From: Periplaneta americana
Taxonomy: Eukaryota; Arthropoda; Insecta; Blattodea; Blattidae
Reading direction: 5' to 3'
Assembly (NCBI RefSeq): GCF_040183065.1
Contig: NC_091122.1
Coordinates: forward strand, 154,278,455-154,342,454
DNA length: 64,000 nucleotides
Shown: positions 24,455-35,584 of the stretch, piece by piece
Layout: the number at the start of each line of letters is the position of its first letter
How positions within the stretch are numbered: position 1 is the first letter of the stretch
Program-made: the position numbers and the translations under genes
The notes under the pieces: model-generated
Told to the model about the DNA's origin: nothing
The model's input: only the letters and a program-made list of their open reading frames with translations
Database searches by the model: none

Positions 24455-25160
24455 GGGGAGAGGATGGTATTGTTTAAAACTTTTTTCCTATTTGGTGTAA
24501 AATATTAATTTTTTGTATGTAGAGAGCTCATAGCTGTGGCAACTCAACCAAATAAAAATAAAAAAAAAATTATTTGAGGGCCAAAATTTGAAAAAAAAAA
24601 TATATATACCCAATGCAGGATTGTACTAAAACCGATATATCTAAACCGTTTTTAAAGATAGATTCAAACAGTTTTTTGCAATGTATTTACAAAAGCATGT
24701 TTTACAAACTGTCTGTAACAGAATTTTGATATTAGTCCCTACGTTTGTAAAATAAACAATTAAAATCTAATAATTTTCTGATTTCCTTTCTTGCAAACAA
24801 ACGGACGTATTTTTAAAATGAAAGTAATTAACAAAATTCTGTTACAGAGAAAAGTTTCATAATAGTCTAAAGACTGTGTGTTCTAAATTTCATGCCTGTA
24901 TCTTTAATAGTTCAGAAATTATATCCATTTTTGTCTGGCAATGTAACAAAAAAAAATGAAGTTACTGGAAACCGATAAAAGCGGGCGTGTGATTTAAAAA
25001 TTCCATAGCGCAGGAAGTTCAAAAATGACGTCTCAACATCCGATAAGGGCACAAATACCCACAAAATGTTATGAAATGCATTCCAAACATATCACAGAAT
25101 AATTTACAGATTTTTTTTTTTATTTACTCATTTTTCACCAAAAAATACCATCCTCTCCCC
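24455..25160. mobile_element. TTAA-flanked TIR element
   Basis: The termini GGGGAGAGGATGGTAT and its perfect inverted copy ATACCATCCTCTCCCC are each flanked outside by TTAA (24451-24454 and 25161-25164). TTAA duplications occur in piggyBac and Kolobok; GG-type termini fit Kolobok-like elements somewhat better, though neither is proven. The 706-bp interior is AT-rich and has no transposase-like frame, so it is non-autonomous. Confidence 0.85.
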
Positions 25161-26323
25161 TTAAAGTCGCGGAAAGTAGTAACTTAGATGTATGAAGTTT
25201 ATATATCATGGAGACTCAAAAAATTTTCTATTCCCTAGATTGTTAAGCGTTACTCTATAAAACCACAGAAAATTAATTGTATCTTAATGCATGACCGGTA
25301 GAGATTTTCAGTATCCAAAAAAATATAATATGTACGTGTAACTAAACACTTAAAATAAGAATTTAATATAAACTTCACATGAAAGACCTCATAATACAGC
25401 AGTTAACTCTGAATCTTAAATCCAAAAAGATGCAAAAAATGGTTTTTAACACTGTAGAAAATGTAAATTTATTCAAGATCTTCAACATGACGTGTCATAT
25501 TTTAAGACAGTGGCAGTTTTCACACCATCTGGGTACTTTTTAAGCGGTTATCACGATTTTGGGAAATAACTTCAAAAATTAATAATTTTAACAGCATGTA
25601 ACTATAGAAATATTAATAACACAAGGAATAATAAGAGTGCAACAACATCAAATTATAATACGAAATAATATAATATGATATGTTTTTTAGATAATATTGT
25701 TTTAAATTAAAACATTAAGTGTAATTGTTAAGTAGTATAAAATCACTCTGTGAATTATTATTGTTACATTATTTTGTTAGTGGTATTTACATTACCTCAA
25801 ATTTGTCATGAGAATATCTATTTGATCATAATAGTCTTAGCTATAGTATAATTATGTTCGTGTATCTATGTTGTCTTATTGTTATGTACAAGTAAACTTT
25901 ATTACATATCATAAAATATGGACATTGTAATATGACTGCACATATACGTGTATATTATTTAAATCTGAAGAAGAAATAAATGAACAAAATCCCAATCTAA
26001 AAAAAATATGATGTAATTTAATTAACATTTTGTAAAATAAAAATAATATTTAAGGAACCGAATTTTATTGAGATTCGTTCAAGTTATACGCAGAAAAATA
26101 AAGTAAATACGAGTTACCAGAAAAAAAAACTAACAATCGAATCACACAATCCTTAATTCCTAACACTTCGTTGTCACTGAAAACTTCGCGCGCATTAGAA
26201 ATAATGTTATATAAAACTATATTTAAAAACTTTAGAAAACAAGACATCTCACAAATTACGTCAAAGTTCACGTACTATGCAATGTATGCTGAAAATAATT
26301 AAATCGTTTATCTTAAAACTCAC
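25161..26323. other. No gene seen; would be intron if the exon at 26324 is real
   Basis: AT-rich sequence directly downstream, on the minus strand, of the candidate exon's splice donor. No second exon is apparent. Confidence 0.4.
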
Positions 26324-26554
26324 CGGACAGCTATAGAAGATCACAACTCCTTCCGAATCCGCGCCACAAGTTGTCACTTTAGCCGACGCTAGTGCTTCCT
26401 GGGAAAGAACAAGAAGCGTCCGTCCCTCTCCAGTGACGGCAGCCAGCGCACTGAGGTCGAGGCGACGGGGTGAGGCAGGCAACTGTTTGGCAGTGGTGAC
26501 GTCGCTCGGTGCGTCGCTGTACCACGCTACGCACGCACCGATCTTCTTCAGCCC
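26324..26554 (-). CDS. Candidate internal exon of an unidentified host gene
   Basis: On the minus strand a 231-bp (77-codon) frame lies between an acceptor-like GATCGCAG and a donor-like CCG|GTGAGT. Two in-frame TGA codons stand just upstream of the AG, so the open frame starts where an exon would. The translation begins GLKKIGACVAWYSDAPSDVT, includes LDLSALAAVTGEGRTLLVLS and ends EGVVIFYSCP. Both ends are in phase 0. Base composition is far more GC- and CpG-rich than the surrounding AT-rich DNA, and the segment is not repeated in the window. I do not recognise the protein. Overlapping frames on both strands are also open (for example 26433..26645 plus), so the frame choice rests on the splice signals. 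Confidence 0.5.
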
Positions 26555-26689
26555 CTGCGATCATCAAACGCCAATTAGTACATTCAAGAGGGCCATGAAC
26601 GTTCCTAAGGAAACTTCACGTAATAGTTGTTACTCTCTTATTTAATACTGTCAAGCCCCATCTAACAGAATTGCCTTCCTATGATACAT

Positions 26690-27498
26690 AATAGTAATAT
26701 ACGTTACAAGAGCGGTATGTTGACGTTTTCATAGTCGAGGAAAAGATTGAAAAAGCGAAACGTAGTTGAGCTTTTTTAATTTCCGAGAACATGAAAACAA
26801 ACATACCGCTCGTATATCGTACATTATTTTGTGCGAAGATCGTTTATTACATACCTGAAAGACGAATTTCTAATTAGTTGCAATGAAATCTCCATCTTGG
26901 TTTCTGTTTAATGACGGCAACTTCGGAACACCAAAATATCTTTCTTCAACATTGTTGCTATAAAATGTTTTCTGTGTTTACTATACTCCAGCAGGCCGTG
27001 ATATACGTCTGTCTTTTTTTTCCCCCCAGTCTATAAATGCGAACTTAAAACAAACGGTAAGGTTATGTAATGATTTATTTTTCATTTTAATATTTTAACA
27101 ATATTATTTATATAACATATTGCAGTAATAACATCGGCATCTGGAATCTTGTTGATTTTTTCACGGCTTCCTTAATGTTACTTATATCAGGAATACAATA
27201 AGTTTCGTGGAGTAGTAGAGTTTATTTTATTTTTGCAAATATTTAAAAACAATAATTAACATTGCTATTCAGGTGAAATTGCAGTGGTAAGTTTCCAATT
27301 TATAATTATTACTATGTTAAACGTTTCTAAAAATAATATGTTAAAAGCCTAAAGCAGTAAAATGAATATGGCGCTTAAGCGGTAAGAAGAGGGAAATTGT
27401 TATGTGTGTTACGTTGGGAATACTGAATGTGGTATTTCACACTTACCGCGTATTGGTTCTGTGCGGAAAACAAGCAAATACGCACGATCTCGCACAAA
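26690..27498 (+). mobile_element. Hairpin-ended 0.8-kb element, copy 1
   Basis: This segment and 61609..62416 (opposite orientation) are the same element with few differences. One end is a strong hairpin: GAGCGGTATGTTGACGTTTT pairs with AAACAAACATACCGCTC, about 125 bp across. The other end (near ACGATCTCGCAC) shows no matching inverted repeat. Flanking T/A runs and the lack of a clear duplication are compatible with a rolling-circle (Helitron/Helentron-type) non-autonomous element, but the canonical Helitron ends are not evident. Non-coding. Confidence 0.7.
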
Positions 27499-27768
27499 GA
27501 GTATTTAAAAAGGGGGAAAATACTTACACATTCGAGTTTTCAGCTCAATTACAATTTATCAACTGAAAACATAACGAGTTTTATCTGGAATTCAGTCGGA
27601 TAATTGGCAAAATTTCATTTCTCACACTAGTTTATTAAACCGTGTCGGACTGTAAAGAAAACAACTATCGCAATGTCCATATTTTATATGTCGTATAATA
27701 TTAATAGTATTGTGAAATATTAATTTTCCTACCAATTTTTTTCTATTGTTCTATTAAAATTATAGCAT
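27499..27768. other. No gene seen
   Basis: AT-rich spacer without recognised features. Confidence 0.5.
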
Positions 27769-28627
27769 ACTAGTGGCTTGTGCAGCAAATGCTGCAAACT
27801 AAGTTCATTAGACGTTGAAATAAAAATGTTTAAGATTTATTTTCATTGAAGAATACCAGACATTTTGAAAGTTATTTGCTTCCTTAATAATGAAACATAC
27901 TACCTCCGAATGGTTTTCTTTTTTTGGCAAATACTTTTTCTTGAACCTATCCACCTTCAGTTTTTGAGTTTCAACGCGAAAACGCAAGTAACAATGTCAG
28001 GACTATTAGTGAATTTTTCATGTGGGAGTAAATCAATAGCTATTTCAGGTCATTGTGAACTGTTGGTGAAAGTTAAAATAAGTCAGGTTTGCTATGCTTT
28101 CGAACAATAGACATAGCATCTTGGTATAGCTGCTGCATGTAGAGTTTTAAATTTAGAGGGTAAAATAATTTTATCCTGCTAAGAGATCTTGCTGAAATGA
28201 TCGGGAGACTACAAAATTTTGTAGACCTCTTATTTTGTCAGTAAGTAATACCTTTTGATCTTTCCTTAGGAACTGTAATTTTTGCGCTCTCTCGAGCCAA
28301 TACTCAAAAGAATGACGCATATAAATATCTATACCACACTACTATTAAGTATATGAAAAAGACCCAAACCCACTTCATTAATAACTATAAAAATATTTGA
28401 TTTTTAATAACAATATTATTATCTTACGTAAGTTTTGTAGTTTTATATGGGCGTATATATGCCATATAGCCACCACTCAGTAAATTATACAAATGAAGAT
28501 GTAATTTAAGATATTCTCTACATCTACTTATATAACCCCGAAACATTTCATTTTCATATTATCAATATAGCATTAATATGTATAATTAATGAAAAAAAGT
28601 CACATCATGGCATTCACTATAATAATA

Positions 28628-29705
28628 CAGGGACATCATTTTATTTTTACTAACATTTTTAATATTAACCTGTCTATACCTTTAGAGAACCGGAAACACC
28701 GCTTGCTCCCCCCTCCAAGACTGGAGTTCGATGATACTGGCGTAAAACACAAATCACTCTACTAGGTATAGGAAGGAAGAAAAGTAGTTCATCCATTTAC
28801 GTAAACTAGGAAATATCGCGATTTTGAGTTTGATAATTTTCATTAGGTTTTTCTTTAATCAAAGTACAGTACTGTATTAAGAATAAGTGCTTTTACTCAC
28901 GAAGTGAGTTATCCATGCGAACGTATTCATTATGCAGTGTATATTATACTGTCTACAGCACATTAGCGTACAATATAGAGAAATAAGTTAAATTGAAAAA
29001 TAATCATAATATGAATATTTAAACACAATTTTGAAAATGATGGCCGTTCATTTCGATACAGGCTTCAGTTCTTTTGTGCATATTATCGCACTATAGACTA
29101 TTGCATCTAATTCCAATTACCAGTTTCGTCCTTCGTACTAGTAACTCATGTTGAAATAATTCTGTACCTACTCTACGTAATGTTAATTCAATCTTCACTT
29201 CTGCCCGACCCGAAAATATAAAATTACTCAGACATGCTATCTACTGTCCGTCCAAGTGGTTATGCCGCAGGATTGTAGAAAGGGAGGAAATCATGTGACA
29301 GTTAATTACTTAATGAGGCCCTTTTATTTAAGTTAAATTAAACAGCTGTATAATATTACGTAAACGTCCAATTCCTAAGAGAAATTAATGTTTTCAGAAA
29401 AGAGCTAAGACAGCCCAGCTTTTACAGAGGGGCGAGCAGAAGCAGGTGGGGGAAATCGGGATGCGACGTAGGCAAACGGACAGTACCTGTGCGAAAATAT
29501 GATTCAATATTGAAAGCTCTTTCGTCACTGGAAAACGCGAACATATTTCTGGAACGTACTATACTCAGTAACTCAGTACTGCTTACTATCTGCTGTCTTG
29601 GCTCTGTGTTGAGTTGGAACTTCATTAGTAGAAGGGGTGGGAGTGAAGTACATTAAAAAACTCAGGTACAATAAAAACTGAAGTAAAAATAAAATGATGT
29701 CCCTG
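28628..29705 (+). mobile_element. TA-flanked TIR element, CAGGGACATC family, copy D
   Basis: CAGGGACATC start, GATGTCCCTG end, TA on both sides (28626-28627 and 29706-29707). Same orientation and interior as copies B and C. Confidence 0.92.
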
Positions 29706-30138
29706 TATTTCATTTCTAATGGTAATAATGTCATCAAACCACTTCAAGTTTTGTAGATTTTAATATCCAAAACACAGCTGTACTCAGAAAATTAGCCCTA
29801 CACAACGCAGAATGAGAACTGTAAATTATTTTTAGTAAGTCTTGAAGTTTTTAATATCCATTTGTATTTGAATTCTAAATATGTTAGCAATCCTGCAGGT
29901 CATGGCCTTCGTGTAATAACCTATTGTTTATTATAGTATGTGCTTTGTTTTATTCTGCAATGCAATTAGCTCTCAAAACAGACGAAAGGTGGATTTTTGA
30001 AAATAGGAAAATTATGCAGGAAAACTAACCTTTCACTGAAAGTTACATTTCTGAAAATCTTTGGATGCCAAGCTTCAAAATGACGGGTCATTCATTAAAA
30101 TCTGTTCAGCCGTTTTCCCGTAATTTCCATTACCAGTT

Positions 30139-30139
<1 letters not shown>

Positions 30140-30185
<46 letters not shown>
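30140..30185. repeat. (AT)n microsatellite
   Basis: Uninterrupted dinucleotide run. Confidence 0.95.
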
Positions 30186-30187
<2 letters not shown>

Positions 30188-30639
30188 TTATAGCATATAG
30201 CCTATTAACCTGTTGTATCCTATAGGAAGGTTAATAACTCTTCTCCGCACTAAACATAGGTTTTATATTTCATGGAATTGATGATAGCGAGGTAGTATTT
30301 GTCGAGATGAGTGTGAGGCTTTACTATGGGATTACTTGACATCCGCCTTACAATTAGGGAAAGCTGCTAAATCTTTACATAATATACAATTTTTCTTCCA
30401 TAATATATTAAATACCTACATGATTTCCCTTACACACTAGAAAAACAAAGTAAACAAAGATTAGAAGTTGCTTCGTAACACTTTTTAACTAACACAAAAT
30501 TCGCTCATTTATAGTTTTGTGTTCAAGAGCAGGTATTTCACTGCAAACCCAGCAGTCTCCAATATTTCCTATTTTCTGCCTTCCTCTTTGTCTCCGCATA
30601 TGATCTATTATCTTAATATCGTCTATCATCCGCTATCTT

Positions 30640-31302
30640 CTTCTGCCTCGAATTTTTCTCCCGTTCTTCATTCTTTCCAGTGCATCTTCAGTCGGCAGTG
30701 ACCCGGCGAATTACTTTTTCTCTTTCTGATAAGTTTCAGCCTTATTTTATATTCACCCACTCTTTCGAGTAGGCCTAAATCTTAATTTCTCATTCTGTCT
30801 GTCCATTTCACACGCTCCATTCTTCTCCACACCCACATTTCAAAAGCTTTCAGTCGCTTATTTTCACTTCGCTCTAATGTCCATATTTATCTTTTATGTA
30901 ATGTCACACTCCATACAAAGCACTTCACTGGTCTCTTCCTCAGTTCTTTTTCCAAAGGTCCGCAGAAGATGCTCCTTTTTCTATTAAAAGCTTCCTTTTC
31001 CATTGCTATTCTCCTTTTGACTTCTTGGCAGCAGCTCATGTTACTGCTTATAGTACATCCCAAGTATTTGAAGCTGTCCACTTGCTCTACTGCCTTATTC
31101 CGAATTCGCACGTTTACTTTATTTTTCTTCTTATCATCATGGTCTTCGTCTTGTTTTCATTTATCTTCATCCCATACTGCTCACAGCTGTCATTTATCTC
31201 CAGAAACATACTGCATCTCTTATTTTGTAAGCTATTTAACTGTGGTGTTAATTTCCAAATTAATCTAATTCTCTCTAATAACGTAGGTCTATTATTATTC
31301 AT
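30640..31302 (-). pseudogene. LINE reverse transcriptase, C-terminal part
   Basis: Minus-strand frames read in order: CEQYGMKINENKTKTMMI; then AVEQVDSFKYLGCTISSN, VKRRIAMEKEAFNRKRSIF and CGPLEKELRKRPVKCFVWSV (30887..31111); then after a stop KRLKAFEMWVWRRMERVKWT, with DRMRN. This is the thumb and C-terminal region of an arthropod endonuclease/reverse-transcriptase LINE ('VEQVDxFKYLGCxIS', 'AFEMWxWRRMERVKWTDR'). The polymerase active site is absent. One shift and at least two stops are present. It is a different family from the five copies listed at 36353, 40364, 44372, 59469 and 62415. Confidence 0.85.
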
Positions 31303-31664
31303 TGAAATGTGAAATCATTGACGTCATACTGATGTCTGAATCGTTTCGACTATCAATTGCATTGTCGCCTCGAGGCTAGACCCCATGAAATGAAAGAAGC
31401 AATTACGAAGCAGTTAACGAGATGGCTACGCTTTGTTAATTTTAATTGCGGGGAGTATGAAGATGGATATTAAAAGAAATATACGACTTTTATTTAAAAT
31501 TCCAAACATTCTTGGAATCCCAGCCATGCTCACAATAACAATCACGAATAGCATAAAAGTTTAATACAATTATTGGAATTTTATTAATCTCCTGTCACTT
31601 TTAAATTATTCTTTACGTTATGAACAGTCTAAAAAAAAGTTTTGTTTTCGCACAGATACTTTAT

Positions 31665-31804
31665 AAGTCCCAGAAAGGAGGCAGTGCGCATGATCAGACA
31701 TGCTACAACGAAATAAAACTAATGTTATTACCTCAACTAGTCCTTCTCTTGTGGACTAGGCCGCTCGTCCTCTGATCATACGCACTGCTTCCTTTCTGGA
31801 ACTT
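31665..31804. repeat. Inverted repeat pair
   Basis: CAGAAAGGAGGCAGTGCGCA at 31671 pairs with TGATCATACGCACTGCTTCC to 31800, each arm about 34 bp, around a ~70-bp loop. It could be a small MITE or the end of a foldback. No target duplication is clear. Confidence 0.5.
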
Positions 31805-32230
31805 AACAAAAGAATTTCAGAAGCCAGCACCTGTTTTCTACAGTATTCAAGAAATGGCACGAGAAATTTTCGATTTACATAGACATATTGGAAAACTGTC
31901 TGACGCCACAGCTGAATGAAGACAGGGATAATGATTACATCCTTAAAAAAGACGGCTGTCCAACTTATTATCAAAAAAGCATACGAGAGTATCTAAATCA
32001 AAATTTACCATAAAGGTGAATAGAGAGCATGGGACAAGATGATATGTTAATTCAGTGACCACCCTGGTCTCCAGATTTAACCCCATGTGACTTTTTCTTG
32101 TGGAGGTTTGTCTTTATGCTTTCACTCTCCGCTAACTTCAAGATTTTCGCAAATGTATCACCGCTGCTTTGTTTCTGGTCGATCGTGATATGCTGATATG
32201 CACATAGCATGAAATGGGTTATCACACATA

Positions 32231-32853
32231 CAGGGTGATTCAGTGACTATGTTACAAACTCTTAGGGATGATAGAGGAGACAATTATGAACAACTTTAAT
32301 ATAGGAATCTATGTCCGGAAACATTCCATTTGGTAGTTATAAGCCTAGATTTGTTATTCAGTGCAACCAGCTGGAATTGAGCTCAAAGCCATCCTTTTGA
32401 AGTTGGGTTGCAGACGACCTGTTCCTGCAAACGTTGGTGATTTCTCATAAACGTGGTATAAGCTAGTTGGCATTGTAAATGACATTTTGTCTGATTAAAC
32501 CTTGCAACTTTTCTTCCATTTACTTTTGCTCTTCCATAAATGAAATGCATATCAGCAAGTTGAGAGAAAAGTTGCAAAATTTAATCAGTCAGAATATCAT
32601 TTACGATGGCATCTGCTTATGCCATGTTTATGAGAAATCACCAATATATGCAGGAACGGTCGTCTGCAACGAAACTTCAAAACGATGGCCTTGAGTTTGA
32701 TTCCAGCTGGTTACACTGATTAAAATATCTAGTTTTGTAAATACCAAACAGAACGTTTCCGAACATAGGTTCCTATATGAAATTTGTTCATAATTGTCTC
32801 CTCTATCATCCCTCATCCCTAAGAGTTTGTAACATAGTCATTGAATCACTCTG
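32231..32853. mobile_element. Palindromic TA element with two facing DUF4817 remnants
   Basis: Left end CAGGGTGATTCAGTGACTAT and right end (reverse complement CAGAGTGATTCAATGACTAT) continue as inverted repeats for most of the 623 bp; TA flanks both sides. The minus-strand half encodes a clear DUF4817-type transposase start at 32383..32577 (FSQLADMHFIYGRAKVNGRK, then AYTTFMRNHQRLQEQ and FNPTSKGW-like residues). The plus-strand half carries a more decayed mirror copy of the same coding segment. So the element is a head-to-head palindrome of one transposase 5' end. It interrupts an unrelated transposase remnant. Confidence 0.85.
32383..32577 (-). pseudogene. DUF4817 transposase N-terminus inside the palindrome
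   Basis: A 64-codon frame with FSQLADMHFIYGRAKVNGRK near its start and TTFMRNHQRLQEQVVCNPTS near its end, matching the arthropod DUF4817 helix-turn-helix domain in order. It stops at the junction with the terminal repeat; no catalytic part follows. The mirror copy on the plus strand (about 32525-32700) is recognisable as FMRNHQYMQERSSATKLQ in a different frame. Confidence 0.75.
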
Positions 32854-32895
32854 TATATCTCCCATATCTGCAAAGATCAACACATTGAGCATTTG

Positions 32896-33285
32896 TGAAA
32901 TATGTAAAAAAAAACTAAAAAATAAAAAAGAACTTGGTGAGTTTACTTCTACTTCAATATAATAAAATTTGGTGTCCGTTGCTTAGTTTATTAATGGTGA
33001 ATTGTTTTTAAATGTTTTGCACTTATGAGTAACTCTGTACTTAATATTGCTGAAGAATTGCCTCTAAATGTGTCTCCGTCACTGCACTGATTATTTCACG
33101 TCGCTCAATTTGATTAATTTGTTTTTTGTATGGCTTTAATTGTATTGTCGTACAGAAGAGATAATACGCCAAGACTACCTCCTTTCCTACAGTCCGTCAC
33201 TGGGTTTGTCGCGTTTACTTGCAGCATAGCCTCGAGTGTGTTCTGTTTCAAACAGTAGGTTTGTACCGCAAGTGATCTGTTTATA
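32896..33285. other. No gene seen
   Basis: Contains the probable right terminus of the decayed transposon at 33037; otherwise no recognised feature. Confidence 0.4.
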
Positions 33286-33435
33286 CAGAGTGTCCACATG
33301 AAACCTTTACAACTTCAGATGTAGATAACAAATTATTGAGACACGATATCTGGATACAATTTTCTGCGTTTTAATCAGAAACTGTCAAAATTTTTATGAG
33401 AATTTTGTTGGATTGCTCAAATGCGTTTTTATTTA

Positions 33436-34850
33436 TTTACTAGCCGTACCCGTGCGCTCCGCTGCACGCGTTAGAAATAAATATAAAGTAATTACATAAT
33501 TAAAATAGGACATTTGATCCATGGAACATTCGTGTTTGATAGAAGGATAAATCGTTTAATATGTTAATTAATTTAAATTGTATTTAAAATATTAAAATGC
33601 GATCATTTTGATCCAGAGACCACTCTTTTGGTGCAATGACAATTCCTTTAACATGTTTCTTAATTGTTATTACCAATTATTTTTGGAGAAGCGAAAATTA
33701 ACAGAAAAATTTTCGCTACAGATTTATTATTATGTCTATATTATATTATATTATGAAAAAGTGTGTTGATAACGGATGTACTCGAATTAGAAAGTTTTTA
33801 ATTTGTTGTGGGAGCTCTTGAATGTCAGGAGGAACAACTTTTACAACAGCGCAACATAATCTGCTTAGCTCATTACTCAATTTTTTTGCATTGCATTTAT
33901 TGCATATGTATTTTATGTATTTTAACACGATTCAATTGAGCATAGTTAAAATTTGAATTATAAAATAATGGATTGCTAAGCTAACGTACTATTACTGCAT
34001 ATTAAATCAATATACTCTCGTTGTTCGTAATTCTCTGAGATAAAAATGAATATGTTCATAAACATTATTATAAGAAATACAGGAAATGAATATACAGAAT
34101 AACCTATCAAGTTTTCTGTGCATAAGAAGCTATTTTAATCTTACCTGTCCTCAATTCACTCACAAGTTACTGTAATAACATTATAGCATTATGTCCATCC
34201 AGAGAAACTACTTTCCAATGATGAAATAATAATTAATTATACAAATCGGTTAATTTAGCTTCTGATATTACTTCATACAAACACAGAAACATTGTCTGTA
34301 GGCTATGCTTCATAGCTTTCGATTTTTGTTGACCAAGGCCCCTTATAGACGAAGTCATTTGTTTATTTCATTACACGGCCTTAGATGGCAGTTATTTTAA
34401 TTTTAAAATTCATTTATCTCATTAAGTATCAGTCCTATCAAAATTTTTCAAGGAATAAAACTTATCGGAAATGATGTTTAAAGAAATGTTTGTTATGTAA
34501 CATTTTTCATAAAAATCAATAATAAGCGAGATATTTCGATTTATTTAATTCAGGCCCCCTTATAACCTCCCTTTTAAATAATGTATTTTGAATGCCATAT
34601 AGCCTGTAATGGAAGTTACAACGAACTTAATTTATATTCCAATTTTCATCGAAATCCGTTCAGCCATTATCGCGTGAAAAGGTAACAAACATACAGATAG
34701 ACACACAGACATACAAACAAAAATTTCAAAAAAGCGATTTTCGGTTTCAGGGTGGTTAATTATATATGTTAGGACCAATTATTTTTGGAAAATCGAAAAT
34801 TACCAGAAAAATTTCGGCTACAGATTTATTATTAGTATAGATTTTTTTTT
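33436..34850 (+). repeat. Interspersed repeat, TAGCCGTACCCGTGCG type
   Basis: It starts ACTAGCCGTACCCGTGCGCT and ends TTATTATTAGTATAGATT plus a T run. The block CAATTATTTTTGGA...AAAATTTTCGCTACAGATTT occurs twice, at about 33665-33740 and 34780-34840, so it may be two fused or nested copies. Near the end are AAATCCGTTCAGCCATTATC and ACAAACATACAGATAGACAC, which I recall as conserved tail blocks of a widespread arthropod repeat. Its class is not certain to me. Confidence 0.5.
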
Positions 34851-34888
34851 TTTTTTTTTGCAGATGTGAATTTTGGTGAAATCTGACA

Positions 34889-35287
34889 GTGAAAGAGATG
34901 TGGATAGCTCAGGAGATGGCACAATGTGTACCCTGGTTTATCGAGACACGATCAGTAAGCCCTAATAAGTCCATTCGCAGTGCTACCAGGGAATTGAACT
35001 TGCTGCGTTCTACTGTCCATGAAGTCTTTCATAAGAATCTGAGACTGCACGCATACAAAGTTCAGCTAGTGCAAGCTCTTCAGCCAAATAATCGTCCACG
35101 CCGCACAGCATTTGCTGTCGACATACTGGCTAGAATTGACGTCAAGGAAGGATTCCTTCTGGGACAAATACATCTTGCACACGTGCAGTGTCGTCCACAC
35201 TTGTGCTTTGCCGCCCACTGCCCTCTGCTGCAGCACACTCCCAGTGTCGATCAATTTTCATTGCCACTCCCGGACTGTTGGCCATGA
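34889..35287 (+). pseudogene. Tc1/mariner-like transposase, N-terminal helix-turn-helix part
   Basis: The frame reads MWIAQEMAQCVPWFIETRSV, then a deletion, then SIRSATRELNLLRSTVHEVF, RLHAYKVQLVQALQPNNRPR and FAVDILARIDVKEGFL. This follows arthropod DUF4817/IS630-type transposases ('KSxRxASRELxxxRSTVHxVLHKRL...AYKxQLxQALxPxDxPRRxEFAxxxL'). The sequence after GFL enters the mirrored arm and is no longer transposase. No catalytic residue is present. Truncated and non-functional. Confidence 0.8.
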
Positions 35288-35584
35288 TGGCGGTTCTCTT
35301 TCATATTGAGTTCGGAGTGATGTTGCACCTGTGTATCTGATCATGCCATCTCCTGAGGTGTCCACATCTCCTTCAGCGTCAGATTTCATATTTCGCCAAA
35401 ATTTAAACTTGCAATCAAAAAATTCATTTCAACAATCCAAAATAATTCCCACAAAAACTTTGACAGTTTCTGATTAACATGCTGAAAACCGCATGCAGAT
35501 ATCGTGTCTCAATAATTTGTTATTTCATGTGGTCACTGTATTTTTTGGTTATTTCTGAGTATGAAGATATTTGAATTTCGTGCA

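Larger units (their letters stand above)
27769..30186 (+). repeat. Interspersed repeat of uncertain class, split by TA element copy D
   Basis: The start ACTAGTGGCTTGTGCAGCAA and the end (CAGCCGTTTTCCCGTAATTT followed by an AT run and ATAGATTATAGC) resemble a repeat type I recall from arthropod genomes. It begins 'ACTAG...' and ends near a 'TTCAGCCGTTTTC' block, much like the element at 33436..34850. The stretch between is interrupted at 28628..29705 by another element. No transposase or polymerase domain is visible. An 81-codon frame at 27865..28110 is unassigned. Confidence 0.35.
31830..32895 (+). pseudogene. Tc1/mariner-like transposase remnant, split by a palindromic element
   Basis: Reading with shifts gives LTPQLNEDRDNDYILKKDGC, YYQKSIREYLNQNL, GQDDM, PPWSPDLTPCDFFLWRF and VDRDMLICT. 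The first block carries the second catalytic aspartate of the DDE core (canonical 'QDGAPPH') and SPDLTPCDFF the third. The C-terminal end continues on the far side of the inserted element at 32231..32853 with CKDQHIEHL and a stop, matching the usual 'xxHIEHL' ending. A TIR-like GAGTAACTCTG followed by TA at 33037 may be the right end of this element. Several stops are present, so it is non-functional. Confidence 0.8.
33286..35538 (+). mobile_element. TA element with ~140-bp TIRs and a helix-turn-helix transposase remnant
   Basis: From CAGAGTGTCCACATGAAA at the left and its inverted partner ending GTGGTCACTG at the right, about 140 bp match (including AACAAATTATTGAGACACGA). TA lies outside both ends. 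Sequence at 34862-34925 is also mirrored at about 35340-35405, so the palindrome extends further in. A separate interspersed repeat (33436..34850) is inserted near the left TIR. The transposase remnant at 34889..35287 lies between the inner arms. Confidence 0.75.

Noticed and set aside
30519..31312. Several plus-strand hydrophobic frames
   Set aside because: They lie antisense to a recognisable LINE reverse-transcriptase remnant.
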